Source: Lepisosteus oculatus
Taxonomy: Eukaryota; Chordata; Actinopteri; Semionotiformes; Lepisosteidae
Direction: 5' to 3'
Length of the DNA stretch: 64,000 bases
NCBI RefSeq assembly: GCF_040954835.1
Contig: NC_090706.1
Location: forward strand, 25,677,148 to 25,741,147
A program made the position numbers and the translations under genes. Shown piece after piece: positions 22,579 through 35,700 of this stretch. Each line of letters begins with the position of its first letter. The stretch's first letter is position 1. The notes beneath the pieces were generated by a model. That model did no database searches. It saw only the letters and a list, made by a program, of their open reading frames with translations, and was not told the origin of the DNA.

Positions 22579-22595
22579 TTTAAACTCGTCAGGTG
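22579..22595 (-). promoter_or_regulatory. GDF9: GDF9 core promoter candidate: E-box next to a TATA-like box
   Basis: On the minus strand the E-box CACCTG (22595-22590) is followed five bases later by TTTAAA (22584-22579), about 80 nt upstream of the ATG. Oocyte-specific genes are often driven through E-boxes bound by FIGLA-type bHLH factors close to a TATA box. The placement fits, but short motifs like these are common by chance. Confidence 0.35.
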
Positions 22596-23146
22596 TGAGT
22601 AATTAAGCGAAGTCTCGCTAATCACAAAACCTTGGACTTGATAAATGGCACGTCCTCGGATTTTCGCTGTTTTGTGGTGGATGAATATGACAACCTTAGT
22701 GTTTAGTTTGCTTTCTAGTTCTATTTAAAGATACGTTTTCACATTTAATAAGCAGTCTGTATGCGCAGATCAGCTCTCTGCATTCATCAAATTTACTGCA
22801 GATCACAGGACTCGATATAAACCTCTACAGCAAGATTTCTGAAACGTTGGTGAACTTTTCCACCGGTTGATCGCGGTGGGTTTCATATCTGTTCCAGCAT
22901 TGCCAGTACTGTAGCTGTAATCAAGTTAACCAGCGACAGAATCGGCGATAATAGTAAAATAACTTGCATATTTTCAGCTCGTGAGCACTGAAGCCGACAA
23001 ACACGCAGGAGTGACCAGGGCTTCTCTACAGCTAATGAGAGGTTACCGATAATATAGAAAGACCTTGTTATTAAGATTACAAATTAAAATGCAGGAAACA
23101 TATCATATTATTTTTATTCTACATGATTCTTTATCTATAAACTAGA

Positions 23147-23459
23147 CAATCTCAAACTCAAATCCTGGAGGGCCTAGTGTCTTCTGCTTTTTCTTTCAAC
23201 CTGTGTAGTCAGTTAAACACTTCGCCTAGTTAATGTCTTAAACATAGATGGGATTTTTTTCAAGTCATTTACAGTGATTACTCACTACATTCACATCATG
23301 AAATGTACTTAACCAATAAAAACATGTTTAGCAATTAAAGATATTACAGTTTAGTGATTAACGAAATCATTGGACCAACTACATAAGAGAACTGTGGTGG
23401 AACAAAAATGTCAAGACACCAGGTTCTGGGCCCTCCAGGAACTGGGTTTGAGATCCCTG
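23147..23459. mobile_element. Foldback MITE-like repeat
   Basis: About 310 nt with inverted ends: ATCTCAAACTCAAATCCTGG then AGGGCC on the left (from 23149), and the complement of TCTCAAACCCAGTTCCTGGA on the right (23430-23455). No coding capacity is seen. Such CCTGGAGGGCC-ended elements are common non-autonomous DNA transposons in fish; the superfamily is not determined. Confidence 0.6.
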
Positions 23460-23474
23460 TGTTAAACAGAGGTA

Positions 23475-24710
23475 AGTTCAAGTTCAAGTTTATTTGTCAG
23501 TCCAGCCATATAAAAATATACAGAGGAGTGAGATATCGTTCTCCAGGTCTACGGTGCAAAGACAGACACTGACAAGACAATGCTATAGACAATGTAGACA
23601 TAGACATTTCTGACAGGGTACAGGGTACATAAAGTGCAATGTGCATAGTGTGATTTACTTCACAAGATTGTGCAAAGAATACATCAGACAGTATGCTTGA
23701 CATTAGGCAAAAAAGAACTAAGTTTCCAGATTTGGTGTAGGTGCAGTAGGTACCAGGGTGTTGAGGAGCCTAACAGCATGTGGAAAAAAGCTATTATGGA
23801 GTCTGGTGGAGATGGTATATATACTTCGATATCTTTTACCAGGTGGTAGGAGGGCAAAGAGGTTGCAGGAGGGATCGTCTGGAGGCTTTGTGTGTGCAGT
23901 GTTTGTGGTATATGTCCTGAAAGGATGGAAGGGAGGCTCTAACGATGTTTCCTGCTGTATTGACAATTCATTGCAGGGACTGGCGGTCTGAGACCTTACA
24001 ATTCCCAAACCAAACAATGATGCAGTTGGTCAAGATGTTCTCGATGGTACCTCTATAGAATGTGGATAGTATGGGGGGAAGAGATTTGCCCTTCTCAGTC
24101 GCCGCAGTCGTTGTCACTAATGAGGCCCACCACTGTCATGTCATCAGCAAACTTGATGATGTAATTTGCACTGTGCTGAGTACACAGCCCTGGGGGGTTC
24201 GTGGTACTAGAGACGTTGTTTCCAGTCTGAACTGTCTGAGGTCTCTTGGTCAGAAAGTCCAGGGTCCAGTTACAGAGGGAGGTGTAAAGGTTCAGCAAGC
24301 TCAGTTTTTCTATCAGTTTCTGGGAGATCATTGTGTTGAATGCAGAACTGAAGTCAATGAACAGCATTCTTACACAAGTGTCCTTCTTATCCAGGGACAC
24401 TTAGATAATTCACTTCAAGTGGTGTGAGTGCCACGGGGCGATAGTCATTGAGACAGGGCACAGTAGACGTCTTCGGCACAGGTTTAATCATGGTAGTCTT
24501 GAAACATACAGGCATGACCGCCTGGCACAGGGAGATATTAAAAATGTCTGTAAAACATCAGGTAACTGTGCTGCACATTCCTTGAGCACGCATCCAGGTA
24601 TATTGTCAGGTCCAGCAGCCTTATGTGGGTTAACTTTTGCTAGTTCCTTCCTCACATCAGCTGCAGACAGGCAAAACACCTGATCACTGGGAGGAGGCAT
24701 GGTCTTTTCG
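23475..24710 (-). mobile_element. 5'-truncated non-LTR retrotransposon (CR1/L2/Rex-like) with reverse transcriptase remnants
   Basis: The minus strand reads parts of a LINE reverse transcriptase: KAAGPDNIPGCVLKECAAQL (near 24580-24640), then [20 protein letters not shown] (near 24300-24360), then [15 protein letters not shown] (near 24110-24155), where FADD is the catalytic motif. The segment normally carrying APQG is deleted just before it. The 3' end is a TTGAACTTGAAC-type tail (23475-23495 on the plus strand). Frames are interrupted, so it is a dead copy. The clade assignment is by resemblance only. Confidence 0.8.
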
Positions 24711-27700
24711 CAGGCAATGTAGTGTATTTGGTGCTTCAAATCACGCAAAAAGAAATGTACTATTTTTGTGTGTGTATATATATAGTTGTATTCCCTCCTC
24801 TGAGGTTTCATATGTGTTCTGTGAATTGTTGTTCACAGTAATATTCCTAGACATTGAAGATCACACTGTGTGATATAAGGTCATTTAATTAAATTTACAA
24901 ATGTCAACCCGAACTATTTCTGCCTGTAACAAGAAGTTAATTAAATCCTAAGCAGTTTGGGGTCTTGGCTGCATGTGTCCATACTGAAACAGAGGTTCAT
25001 TATGTGAATAGTGATGAACTTTGGCATGGCAGCATTTGACATTTCATAGCTTACAAAAACAGAGAAATGTGTCTTTCAGACTGTCCTCATACTTAAGCAG
25101 GTGTTTAATTTCAGTCCTAGACATTTATCAAATAAAAAAGAGTAAACCTTATTCTTTCATACTGTGCCAAAAAACGTACCCTCATGGGTTTCAGGCCAAA
25201 TTGTTAAGCAGAGTCAAAACTCATTGGTTATTAAAAATGAGATGATAATATTTAGAAATGACAAGCCATCTCCATTTTTTCTTTACTCACTTGAAACATG
25301 TTGACCTTTTAAGAAAACATACATTTGGATACTTGTCTTGCATTATCTGTGTAATCATTTATTTGTGCTATGTCTGTACACCATAGAGGATCCAAAAACA
25401 TGAATATTTAAATTTCTTACTGTGACACAAAACTAAGAACGTGTTTAAATGTTGGAGATCCAAGTTTGAAATATTTAATCATTGTAATATTTAATCAATC
25501 TGTTTTCATTACCGCAATTAATTATTAAAAGTGATGAAATCACGCGTTTCCCTCCTTATCCTGATGAAATATTATGTAGGATATGTTTTGCTAAACAAAG
25601 CATAACAAATACAGTGGAAGATGTGAGTTCTTATGATGCTAAAGTAACTTTTTGTAAAGCGATTAATCACTTAAATTAAGTGATTGTGCGCATATCTCTG
25701 GAATCGCAGTAGTTAAGCGTTGCACAGACCGCCATCTGTTGGAAGTATAAGAAAAGGCAGTTGTGAATTAAATTTCTCAACGCAATAGCTCTTGAACATA
25801 AAGATATAGATGTGCTCGTCTAGACAGTACGAACTGTAATAGCTGCTTGATTCGATGGTTTCATAATCTGAACAACTAGAAAAACTCAATCAATAAATAT
25901 GAACATCATGCAGTTCCTAAGCCATTTTGAGTCGATCTTATATTCTTATGTTAAGACTAGTTTTAAGCTTTGACTGTTGTGCTTAAATAATCAGGGTTAT
26001 ATCCTAGCGAGCCTCCATCTGAAACACGGTTTCTTTAAAAAAACATAAAACCCCCCACTCCTTTTTAGTGGCACAGTGGTTGGATTGTTTCGCGACAGTG
26101 CCCCTGATAAGGAACATGGCATTGCGATTTGATACAGGATCTGTCATTAGCTGTTAGGCAGGGGACTTTATTTTAATAGGTTAAATACCGCCACTGGCTC
26201 TGTAGAATTAGAAATACTGTTCAGCTGAGGCTGCACGCGTTGCTCAAACAAAAGTTATATTCAAAGAAGTTTGTATAGCCTTCATGTACAAAGGTTATTT
26301 AACTTAATTAGGCAAAGTAATTACAGCGCCATTGTGCAACAGAGAAATGTAGTGTTGCTATGTTTAGGAGTGTGGCCATTGGCACCAGCTGAATAGGCCA
26401 AAATTATTCAGTCCCATGTTCTGTTACGTATAATCGTCAGTAACGTGTTCAAGTTCAAAATATGTTTGAAATGTTTCATTAGCTGATATGGAATCGGTCT
26501 TGAAAGATTTTAATATTTATGTCCTTGTCATTCTTCCTGTAGGATGAAACCTTGAATGCCATTTGCAGCTGTCTGGGAGCCTGTTAATGGAGGTACTGGC
26601 TGCAGTTTAAAAATAGGTCTTCATTATTAATTTAAGAAGCCGACTATTTTCTGTACTTCAGCTGTAGCAGTCAGAGCTTTGCAACTGCTGATTAGGTAGC
26701 CTGGGAGAATTGGAAAGAATGTCATTTTTGAAGTGTTTATACTGTGATATACGTACTGATACATTTATGTAACCACTGCTTTTGCTCTTGTGCACTCGTA
26801 TATATATATGCTAGTATCTTGCTGAATGTCGGTGACTGTACATTTAACTCGCTATTTGAGTGTATATAGATAAATAACCAAGTTTGGAAAGAGCATCTGT
26901 TTCTTCTGAAAACACAACACTGGAAAGGTAGGTGGGTTTAAGACATTTAACATATTCGGTTGGTGCCCTTCGCCGCTTCTTGCCAAATGTATATGAGAGA
27001 GTTCCAGAAAACAGGTTTACTACAAAGCTGGCGGCAGGTTTGGTGTAGTATAGACCGCAGGTGTAAAAAATGCTTTATGGTCCAACGACAGAAACAGGTT
27101 GTAGTCTCACACAACATGATAGCCGTTTTGTTCACATAGCGCTTTAACGCCTTTATGCCTTTAGGGTGGCGAAGAGGGGCACTACTGAGTATAACCATAC
27201 TCATATTTTGCCAGTACTTCATGTGGTTGTAAAATAAACAGTTTCTTTCCAGACTTGGGTTGGTGTTTACACTTATCTCATCTGTTCGTACGTTTTCATG
27301 TTTACATAGCGAGAAAAGGAGTGTGAAACGTGGCCTCTGGGGTTAATTCGGAAATAAAATGGTGAAAATATTAAGAAGGATCACACCAACCTCGTTAACC
27401 CTCCAGGCTAGGATGGAATATCGGGCTTTTCAGCTAATTCTGGATACGCTAGAAAATGTCGATTTAAAACCTGTTGTATGACCTTCAGTAACTTTACAGT
27501 GTTGGCAGAGAGTTTACCATTACCAGCGAAAAAATGTTAACAACATTAACACTTGAGTCATTAACACAGCCACAACACGCTCAAAAGCGATACTTTGTTT
27601 TATAGTTTGTTGCCTTCGGGTCTTAAAAGTGCAAATAAGCTGCAACTGTCATGTCTGCATCAGACACCCAGCATGTTTCCTGCTCATAACAGCATGTGAA
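24711..27700. other. Gene-free interval, unique-looking sequence
   Basis: No exon or clear transposon seen. A CTCF-like motif (CCGCCATCTGTTGG, 25729-25742, minus-strand core CCAACAGATGGCGG) fits the CTCF core consensus at all but one position. Short open frames here (for example 26947-27222) have no recognisable similarity. Confidence 0.35.
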
Positions 27701-27779
27701 TCATATGTTCAGGTCATTTAAATCGGGATTACTGAAGCAATGCTCAACCCCCGGGACCAACATCGTTTTACAGTGCTGT

Positions 27780-27962
27780 CCCCGCCTCTCTGTGGCTGAT
27801 TGGTTCAGCGGTAACTCGGTTACCTTTGTGAGTTTGTGCTCCTGCCAGAGAAGTACAGTGAAAACTGATACTGTTGGTAGCCGCAGTTTTCTGCAAGATC
27901 TACTGATCTACTGCTGCACTTAGAGAACGAAAGAGACCGAAACTTTTAAGTTTATTAGTAAG
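27780..27962 (+). promoter_or_regulatory. Weak promoter/5' exon candidate upstream of SHROOM1
   Basis: A GC-box-like CCCCGCCTC (27780-27788) and an inverted CCAAT box (CTGATTGGTTC, 27796-27806) are followed about 160 nt later by an AAG|GTATAC donor (27962/27963). SHROOM1 must have its transcription start somewhere left of the exon opening at 48834, and this is one candidate. Nothing excludes other sites. Confidence 0.2.
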
Positions 27963-29830
27963 GTATACATCAGGTCTACGGGATTCTGCCGTTTTAATTT
28001 AACTTAAAAGTAAAAATGCTTGATCTTGTTTAAAAAAAAAACAGCTATCGTCTTTTGTTGTCAGAACACGAAACCAGATTTTTTAAAAGCAAATTCCAGG
28101 TATGTTTATGAAATTTGTTATCGTGTGTTTGTAGTGTGTCGCTACTCGTCGCGCTTTCTGTTGAACATGTGATACGGTTTCGGGTCAAAAGTTTCAGTAA
28201 AACTGGATCTTGTTGGAGCGCTATTATTTTGAAGACGAAAAAGTAGTATGTAAACTGCCAGTACTATTAACATTTAATAAATGCTATTGTAAACATTTCC
28301 TTTAAGAAACCCACTATCCCGATTTCAGCATCATTGTTATGAGTTTCATTGTTTTGTTAGAATAGATTTGTCTTTTAGAACAGGATATCCTTCTACGAAC
28401 GAAACTCTTCAAACAAGCGGGTCGTTATACAAATGAGTTTCAAGCGAGAGAGCTCAGAGAAGGAAGGAACATATTGGGTTCAAACTGTGACCATATAAAA
28501 CGTTTCCTCTTACATAACTAAATAATGTAGCTATCTCTGTAAGATTTTTTTGTGAGCAAAGGAGAAGAAGAAGGCGATTGAGCTCCGTCTGTCTATCGCA
28601 AAAACGTATATCAAAGTTCAAGGTCTACACAGACTAGCATTGAACCCATAATAAACGCTTTTGAAATCTTCCCACCTTACATTAGAATGGTGCATCATAA
28701 GTAATCATACAGTACTTGTTTTCATTTGGTTTTCTTAGACCTAGTTAAAATTATAGTCCTCCAGCTGTATAGTTCAGTGGTTATTCTGCGCTACATTTAG
28801 AACGTATACAGTATAAAAACAAACTGATCATCGCACCTTCACTTGTCAGACGTGAGCACGGAGAAATAATTCATGCACCTTGCAGAATTCTTGTCCATAG
28901 CCGCGCATCTAGTCTAAATTAAGTTAGCATTATATCCCATTTTTAGATATTGATCTCGAATGCCGTTAAGCTTTACGTATATTTCTGAAGAAATACGAAG
29001 CATATCCTAGGCTGAAGTCAGTAGCCGTTTTCTGACTACATTTTGTACTCCTATTAAGACTGTTTTGTAGGTTGGTTGTCATTTCTAACTTTTTCCAAAT
29101 CTGAGCTACTACGAAGATATCTGCAAGCACAATTAAAGTTAGCTTTTGCTTCAGTTGATTCCTAAAAATGTTCGATTAGTAGCACTTGAGTATTAGTTTA
29201 AACACCAAATGCCAATGAAAGTGAGACGGCTGAGCAACCATAATTAAAAATGTTCCTTGCTGTTCTAGGTTTTCTGCTTAAAATGGCAAATTAGGCAAAT
29301 ATTGGCTGTTTGAAATTTACCCGTGGAATGAATTGACTGCTTGCTTAAGAAGACTACAAAAACATGACGGGATTCTAGTCTGAACGGATGGTTGAAAAAA
29401 AAAACTTCTATGTTGTGTTTTTAATAACTTGCCTTCACAGTCAAATAAATGCAAAGCATTTACTTGCTAAATAATGTAGAGTTCCTTTTTTCAGCTAATG
29501 ACTTTTGTATGTTTAATTTAAAGTAGCTGAAAAAATGACACTACTGTTGTGGTTTAATTTAGAAGAAATTGGAAACCCCGGTTTTGTCCGTTTTCTGAAA
29601 CTGAATAGCTTGTGCAGAGCAAACCTTGACTCCCTCTGTGTCCTCTCTGGTAGAGCTGATGACAGCCAGAGCACTTTATGGTGCCTACACTATTGTCCAA
29701 GGTTGTAACCATCTCAGAGACTTGCTAGGAGATCTCTCTTAGTTTTATCTCAGTAGAATTCTCGATACAATGTAGGTATTTTTTACAGGGTTTTTTTCTA
29801 AACTTGCAGGGAGCATTTTTAATTTAAAAA

Positions 29831-30080
29831 TGTTCTCCCAGTGTTCTTGTGGGCTTCCTGTGGTTGCTCTGGTTTCTTCCCATAGTCCAAATACATATGG
29901 GTAGGTTAGTTAGCTTCTGGGAAAATTGGTCTTGGTGTGAGTGTGTGTGAGTCTACTCTGTGATTGACTGGCATCCTGTCCAGGGTGTACCTTGCTTTGT
30001 CCCCTTCACTTGCTGGTAGGTTTTGGCTTTCCTGTGACCTTCAGTTGAACAAAGCTGTTAGAAAATAGCTAGATGAATTT
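29831..30080 (+). repeat. V-SINE-like SINE, 5' truncated
   Basis: Has the block order typical of tRNA-derived fish SINEs with a conserved central domain: TGTTCTCCC, GTTTCTTCCCATAGTCCAAA, a GGTTAGTTAG segment, a GTGTGAGTGTGTGTGAGT run, GGCATCCTGTCCAGGGTGTA, and a degraded GTTAGAAAATAG..GATGA tail. The tRNA-like head is missing. It shares these blocks with the copy at 56.07 kb. Confidence 0.75.
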
Positions 30081-30924
30081 GGTAGTTTAGGGGGAGCAAG
30101 TTCAAAGTGCAATTTAGGCAGGACACCAGGGCTAATACCCTCTGAATAGTTGGCCTAAGTAGTCTCAAAAACTCTTCTAGCCTCTTCATGAAAGATCCAT
30201 TATTGAAATTTTCATCACCTTTACTAGGTAGAGTCTGTATGTGAAGAATTGTCTCCTATTTTTTTAACAATTCTTTTAATTTTATTTATTTAAACCCCGC
30301 CATAAACACAGAAGCAATAACAGAACAAACAAACAGCGTACTGTACTTTTCTTTCAGAGATACACAATGTGCATTACAGTGTTTTGGCCAAAAAAGAGAA
30401 ATAAATAGGAACATAGGGGGTGAAACATACTTAGACAAGGAATTGGAAACGCCAAATCATTGGATCTATAGTACTCTATCAATAGCAGTGTGGCAGGGTG
30501 AGGATGAGCCTTGGACCTCTGTGGATGAAAAATGTAATGTAAATATCCCAACCAAACAAAAGAAGAATGAGCAGGCTCTATCCAAATCGTCAGAATAGTC
30601 TTCTTTGCTGCTGCCATCCCCAGTTAGAAAAATCACTTTTCAGCATTAATAGTGCTGAGATAATTAGATACCCTCTAACGTATCTTAGCACTTTTAATGC
30701 TCGAAAAGCAAGTTTACTCGAAGCACATCTGGGGATTGTAGGAGAATAGTACGTCATAGACTCCTCATATTTCCCAAACACATTAGTTTGGGGGCATTAT
30801 GAAAACGTGTAAATAAGGGCCCATTTACCCGGACATACATAGCTGACAGGTAGGATCTGTAGAATGTCTCCAAAATGCAGCTCCTCTTAGTTTCTACTTG
30901 TGACCCTACATTCATATTTTGTTA

Positions 30925-32740
30925 TAATAATAATAATAATAATAATAAAACTTTATATAGCACCTTTAAAGGTGGCTTCTCAAAGCACTTTACAGAATGA
31001 GAACAATAAATAAAAAGAATACACAAGATAAAACACAATTGCAATATACAGAGGAGACCGTGGATGGTGGTACCAGGAAAAGCAGAGGGGTGAAGAATGG
31101 AACCAGTTAAGTAAAGGCTCTTTTAAAGAAGAAGGTTTTGAGTCTGGATTTGAAGGAGTTTAGAGAAGGTGACTCTCTGATATCCTTGGGCAGAGAGTTC
31201 CAGAGCTTGGGGGCATTACAGAAGAAGGCCCTGTCACCCATAGAATGTAGACGGGCTTGGGGGACAGTTAGGAGACTAGAATTAGAAGACCGAAGGTTGC
31301 GAGTTGGGGAGTAAGGCCATAATAGTTCAGTGAGGTAATGTGGTGTCAAACCATGCAGAACCTCATAGGTGAGCATGAGGATTTTAAAGTCCACACGGAA
31401 TTTGACAGGAAGTCAGCGCAAGGACTCCAGGATAGGAGTAATGTGATCACTTGCACTAGACCTGGTCAGGATCCTGGGTTCTGTATTTTGGACATACTGC
31501 AGTTTCTTCAAAGTAGATTTAGATACCCCAGCGAGTAGAGCATTACAGTAGTCAAATCGAGAGAACACAAATGTGTTGATCAGCTTTTCAGCCACAGTTA
31601 GTGATAGCATAGGGTGTAGTCTAGCGATATTTCTGTGGTGAAAAAAAGATGTTTTGACAATATGCTGCACGTATTGGGTCAAATGTTAAGCCAGAATTGA
31701 ATATCACCCAAGGTTTTTCAATTTAGACTGAAGCTCAAGTACAGAACCATCTACAGATAGGGTTACAGGATTGGCTTTACAAAGTTGATGGGGGGTGTCG
31801 ATAAGCATGACTTTAGTCTTTTCACAGTTAAGATGAAGGAAATTTTGAGTCATCCAAGTTTTTATGTTAGTGATGCAATTAGATAGAATAGAGACAGCCA
31901 CATCAGTGTCAGTTTTGGTATGGATGTATATTTGAGTATCATCAGCGTAGAAATGATAGCTGAGGCCATGTGATCTTAAAAGCTGACCAAGTGGAAACAT
32001 GTAAATGCTGAGGAGCAAGGGGCCCAGTATTGAGCCCTGAGGAACACCAGACTTAACGAGACCAATTTCAGATCTATACCCATTAAGAGAGACAAAGTGA
32101 CAGTGATCAGTGAGGTAAGAATTGAACCATTTGAGAGCAGTGTCAGAAACTCCAAACAGTCTCAAGATGAGAAACTAAGATGTCATGGTCAACCGTGTCA
32201 AAAGCAGCACTGAGATCAAGAAGGATGAGTATAGAAAGAGAACCAGAATCAGAAGCTATTAGAAGATCGTTAGTGACTTTGATCAGGGCAGTTTCTGTGC
32301 TGTGAAGTTGATGGAAGCCAGATTGGAGGGGTCTGAAAAGGTTATTTGCCACGAGGTGGTTATGTAACTGAAATGTGACAGCACGTTCTAGAATTTTTGC
32401 AAGAAAGGGTAAGTTGGAGATGGGGCGAAAATTGTTAAGATTGTCTAGAGTCATGTTAGGCTTTTTTGGCACGGGGGTAATGGCAGCAGTTTTGAGGACT
32501 GTTGGTACAATGCCAATGCTCAATGATTCATTTATAATATTGAGGACAATGGGACAGAGAGAAGAGAAATAAAGTTGTGGGAGTAGGATCTAAAATAGAT
32601 GTGGTGCGTGTAACTAGTTTATTGAGGGATGCTGAGTCAAGAAGAGAGAAGCTGGAGAGAAGGGAACCAGAAAAGTTGGATAAGGAGGGAGGAGGTATGG
32701 AAATGATATTGTTCTTAAGCCAAATGTAATCCCTTGGGCT
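30925..32740 (-). mobile_element. L2-clade LINE, 5' truncated, reverse transcriptase and C-terminal region
   Basis: Minus-strand frames join to a LINE ORF2: [19 protein letters not shown] (near 32400-32460), [16 protein letters not shown] (near 32180-32230), SGVPQGSILGPLL (near 32000-32060), YADDTQIYIHT (near 31910-31955), and the C-terminal ALWNSLP-type block (FCNAPKLWNSLPKDIR, near 31180-31230). The 3' end has GCACCTTTAAAGGTGGCTTC and an ATT/TAA trinucleotide run at 30927-30948, as in L2 elements. At least four frame breaks (near 31400, 31690, 32150, 32520) make it inactive. Confidence 0.88.
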
Positions 32741-35700
32741 GACTAATGAATGTAATGCTGTTTGTTATTGCATAATTTGAGTGGCAGCTGCTGCTATGTT
32801 AAAGTCACTGACAGAATTTAAAGGATGGCTGTTCTTCACCAATTGGGCTGTCAATGAAAGAAAATATTTTTAACTGAATAGGGCTGAAAGGAGTTACAAG
32901 CTGTTGTCTTGATAAGATGTCTTATAGTTAGCTGACATTACAAAGCGTATTTAGTGCATCTGAAATTGAATATTTGTGCCCATAATTAGTGTCAGAAATT
33001 TGCATTTGTCAGATATATGTCTGAGTATGTCTGAGCATTTCGACATACTGTACATAGATAACTGTTTCCACTTGTGTGTGTCCAGCATGAAACATACTTT
33101 TTTTGTGTTTTGTGCATTAGAGCAGTAATGCGATGGTTTAATCTGTGTAACAATATATTTCATTTTTATAAATTTCATTTGACCTGTTACAGCTAGAAAT
33201 AAGATGTCCTGTTATTAGGATTTGCTGTTAATTGCACATCTGGTCCGCAAATAGAGTGTCTTGTGCATCATGGATTGGATGCTTAAAGCACACAGCTAAA
33301 TTTGTGAAACTGTTCTACTTTTCACATTACTGCCAAACTGAAATGTTATCTAGTGAGATGGGAGAGTGTCTCAGCCATTAGTAACAGTAACATGTAGACA
33401 TAAAAAGTATGCAAGTTGCATTTTTTAAATTTCCACTTTAAAGTATGACTCCAAGAAAGGCAGTTTTCCTCTTGCAAGACATTTTAATGTTCTGGTCTCT
33501 TCATGAAGCACTGGCTAGAAACAACTTTTTATTGGTCTATATAGACAAGCTGTTGTAAGTTTACAGGTTCAAAATTTGTTGAAATATATAATACTGTTCA
33601 TCTGGACTGTGCAACGTTGTGTGCTTTCTTTGCAGCCAAAACGTTTGCTTTCCATTTCTTCACTCACCATGTCGAGAGTTACAGTACATATTAGAAACTT
33701 ATCTGTGAGATCACATTTTCTGATTCATGAGATTGGGAGTTGGGAGAGTGATTTGGAATTTATGCGATTTTTGCGATGATGACTCTACAGTATTGTATTT
33801 GGAGTTGTTGGAGTCTGTGCTTAAATACTTTTGTTTTTGTGCTCTACATGGCTGTGCTTTGCAGTTGTTTTTTTTGTGTCCTGAAGCTGATATCATATTT
33901 TTACTTATTTCTTGTAATGGGCTGGCCTTTTGTTCTGATATCATGAGGCTGAAGGATACTTATGTGGGTACTTCGGCGATTACAGTATAATTTCTCAATT
34001 AAGTGCTTGAGATTCCTCAGAGTTCACAGCAGTACATAGAATTTGGTATGGCATGCTTTGCTTTTTTGTAATACATTAAGAGTTGACGCTCTAGGAATGT
34101 GGGAAACATTCATATTAGATAGGTCTGTACAAAAATGAAATGATGTGTTACACAAAATATTTGATCTTTTGCCCAAACAGTCTGTTAATTAGATGTGACT
34201 GGATTTTTGTGCACAGCAGGCCTCTCTTTCCAATTGGTCTATTGAAGAGGTTCCGTCTTGGCAAGTGATTAAGAATGACAAAGAAGTCAGGCAGAGGAGA
34301 ACTGAATATTTGAAATTTCATGCTTACTTTGTGTGAGGTGATCAGCACTGAAGTGTGTTTAATATAATGTATGTCAAACAAATGAGGCTTTAAACAGCTG
34401 ATATATTAAGGGACTGCCATTGGAAAGCTTTTTTTAAAGAAAAAGAAATCTGTGACACAGTCACAACATTGCGAGACAGTACTCTGCATAAAATTTCTAA
34501 TTTGATCATACAAAAAATGTTGGATAAAAGTGTCCATCGATACATCATAGTGCAATTCAGTAACAGATTGAGTTCCCTATATGGAGGTGTTCTTACAAAC
34601 CCCTTTGTCTCTTTCTTCATTAAAATACCCATTAAAAAAGCCCTATAAAAATCGGATCAGTCAGTATCCCATGGAAGAACACACTTTTCCACTCATTCTT
34701 TGCATGGTTTTGGCGTTTTTGATCCAGATTTCCATGATCTCTAATCATCTAGATATGCATTCCATACATACTTTCACAAAGTGCTTTACAGAACCTACGG
34801 AATCTCTTGAGCAGACCCTCACATGCATCTCGGTGAAATGCACTGTGCGTGAAAAGTGAGCTTGCACAGATTGGAAATGGGGACCAAGAGAAGCAAAGGC
34901 ATTTGTGCCACTGTTTGGTGGCTCTCTTGTTGTATCACGGGGCTTTATTTTTCCACCCAGAGCATTGCCTGTCTTTTATTATTCTGCCTCTTGTTCGGTG
35001 GTGCTGGTGCTATAAGTGATGTTCCACACTTTGGAGCACAGTGTTTCCCAGTGGGTATAAAAGGCTGCTTGAGTAAAAATGAAAAGGTGGCCTCTGTGAG
35101 CTGTCATAGTAGCTTAATGGCAATAGTTTGATGAGATAAAACTTTTGTTTTAACCTTATTCAGGAGGGATTTCCAGGATGTCACATCAACGGATTGTAAT
35201 TTTTGCTTATGTTTCCAACAAAATCCCTGATTTTGTTTGCAGTGTTGTTTATCTTATATACAACGTAGCCGTGCCCCTCTGTGCAGTGACAAATATTTGC
35301 ACCCTTGCAAATCCTTCCTTGGCACAGAGACTCCGTGTTTTAGTTGATCTCTCTTAAAATTGCCAATCACCCCCACCTAGGAGATATCTGTCTCCTCCCT
35401 TCTCCCTGTTACAAAGTTCAGTGAGAATTCCGCTGTGGCAGTGTGGAATTACAAAGTATAATCTTCAGACAGAAAGTACTATTTTCCGACTGGCAGCAAT
35501 TTTTTTTTGTGGTAATATCTGTTTTGGGGAATGAACCTCTGTGGTTGGCTGAAATCAGATAACACAATAGAAAAAGCTTTTGTCGTCTAAAAAGTATTAT
35601 TTATTAATTATTCACAGTTTATGAGGCACTGTAATTTGCCCTGGCTCTTTAATATAAGCTTTTTGCTTCCTTGTGTGAAGATATACACTCTACTGGGGAG

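Noticed and set aside
30354-30781. Minus-strand frames left of the L2 element
   Set aside because: Possibly part of an older repeat, but no motif allowed an assignment.
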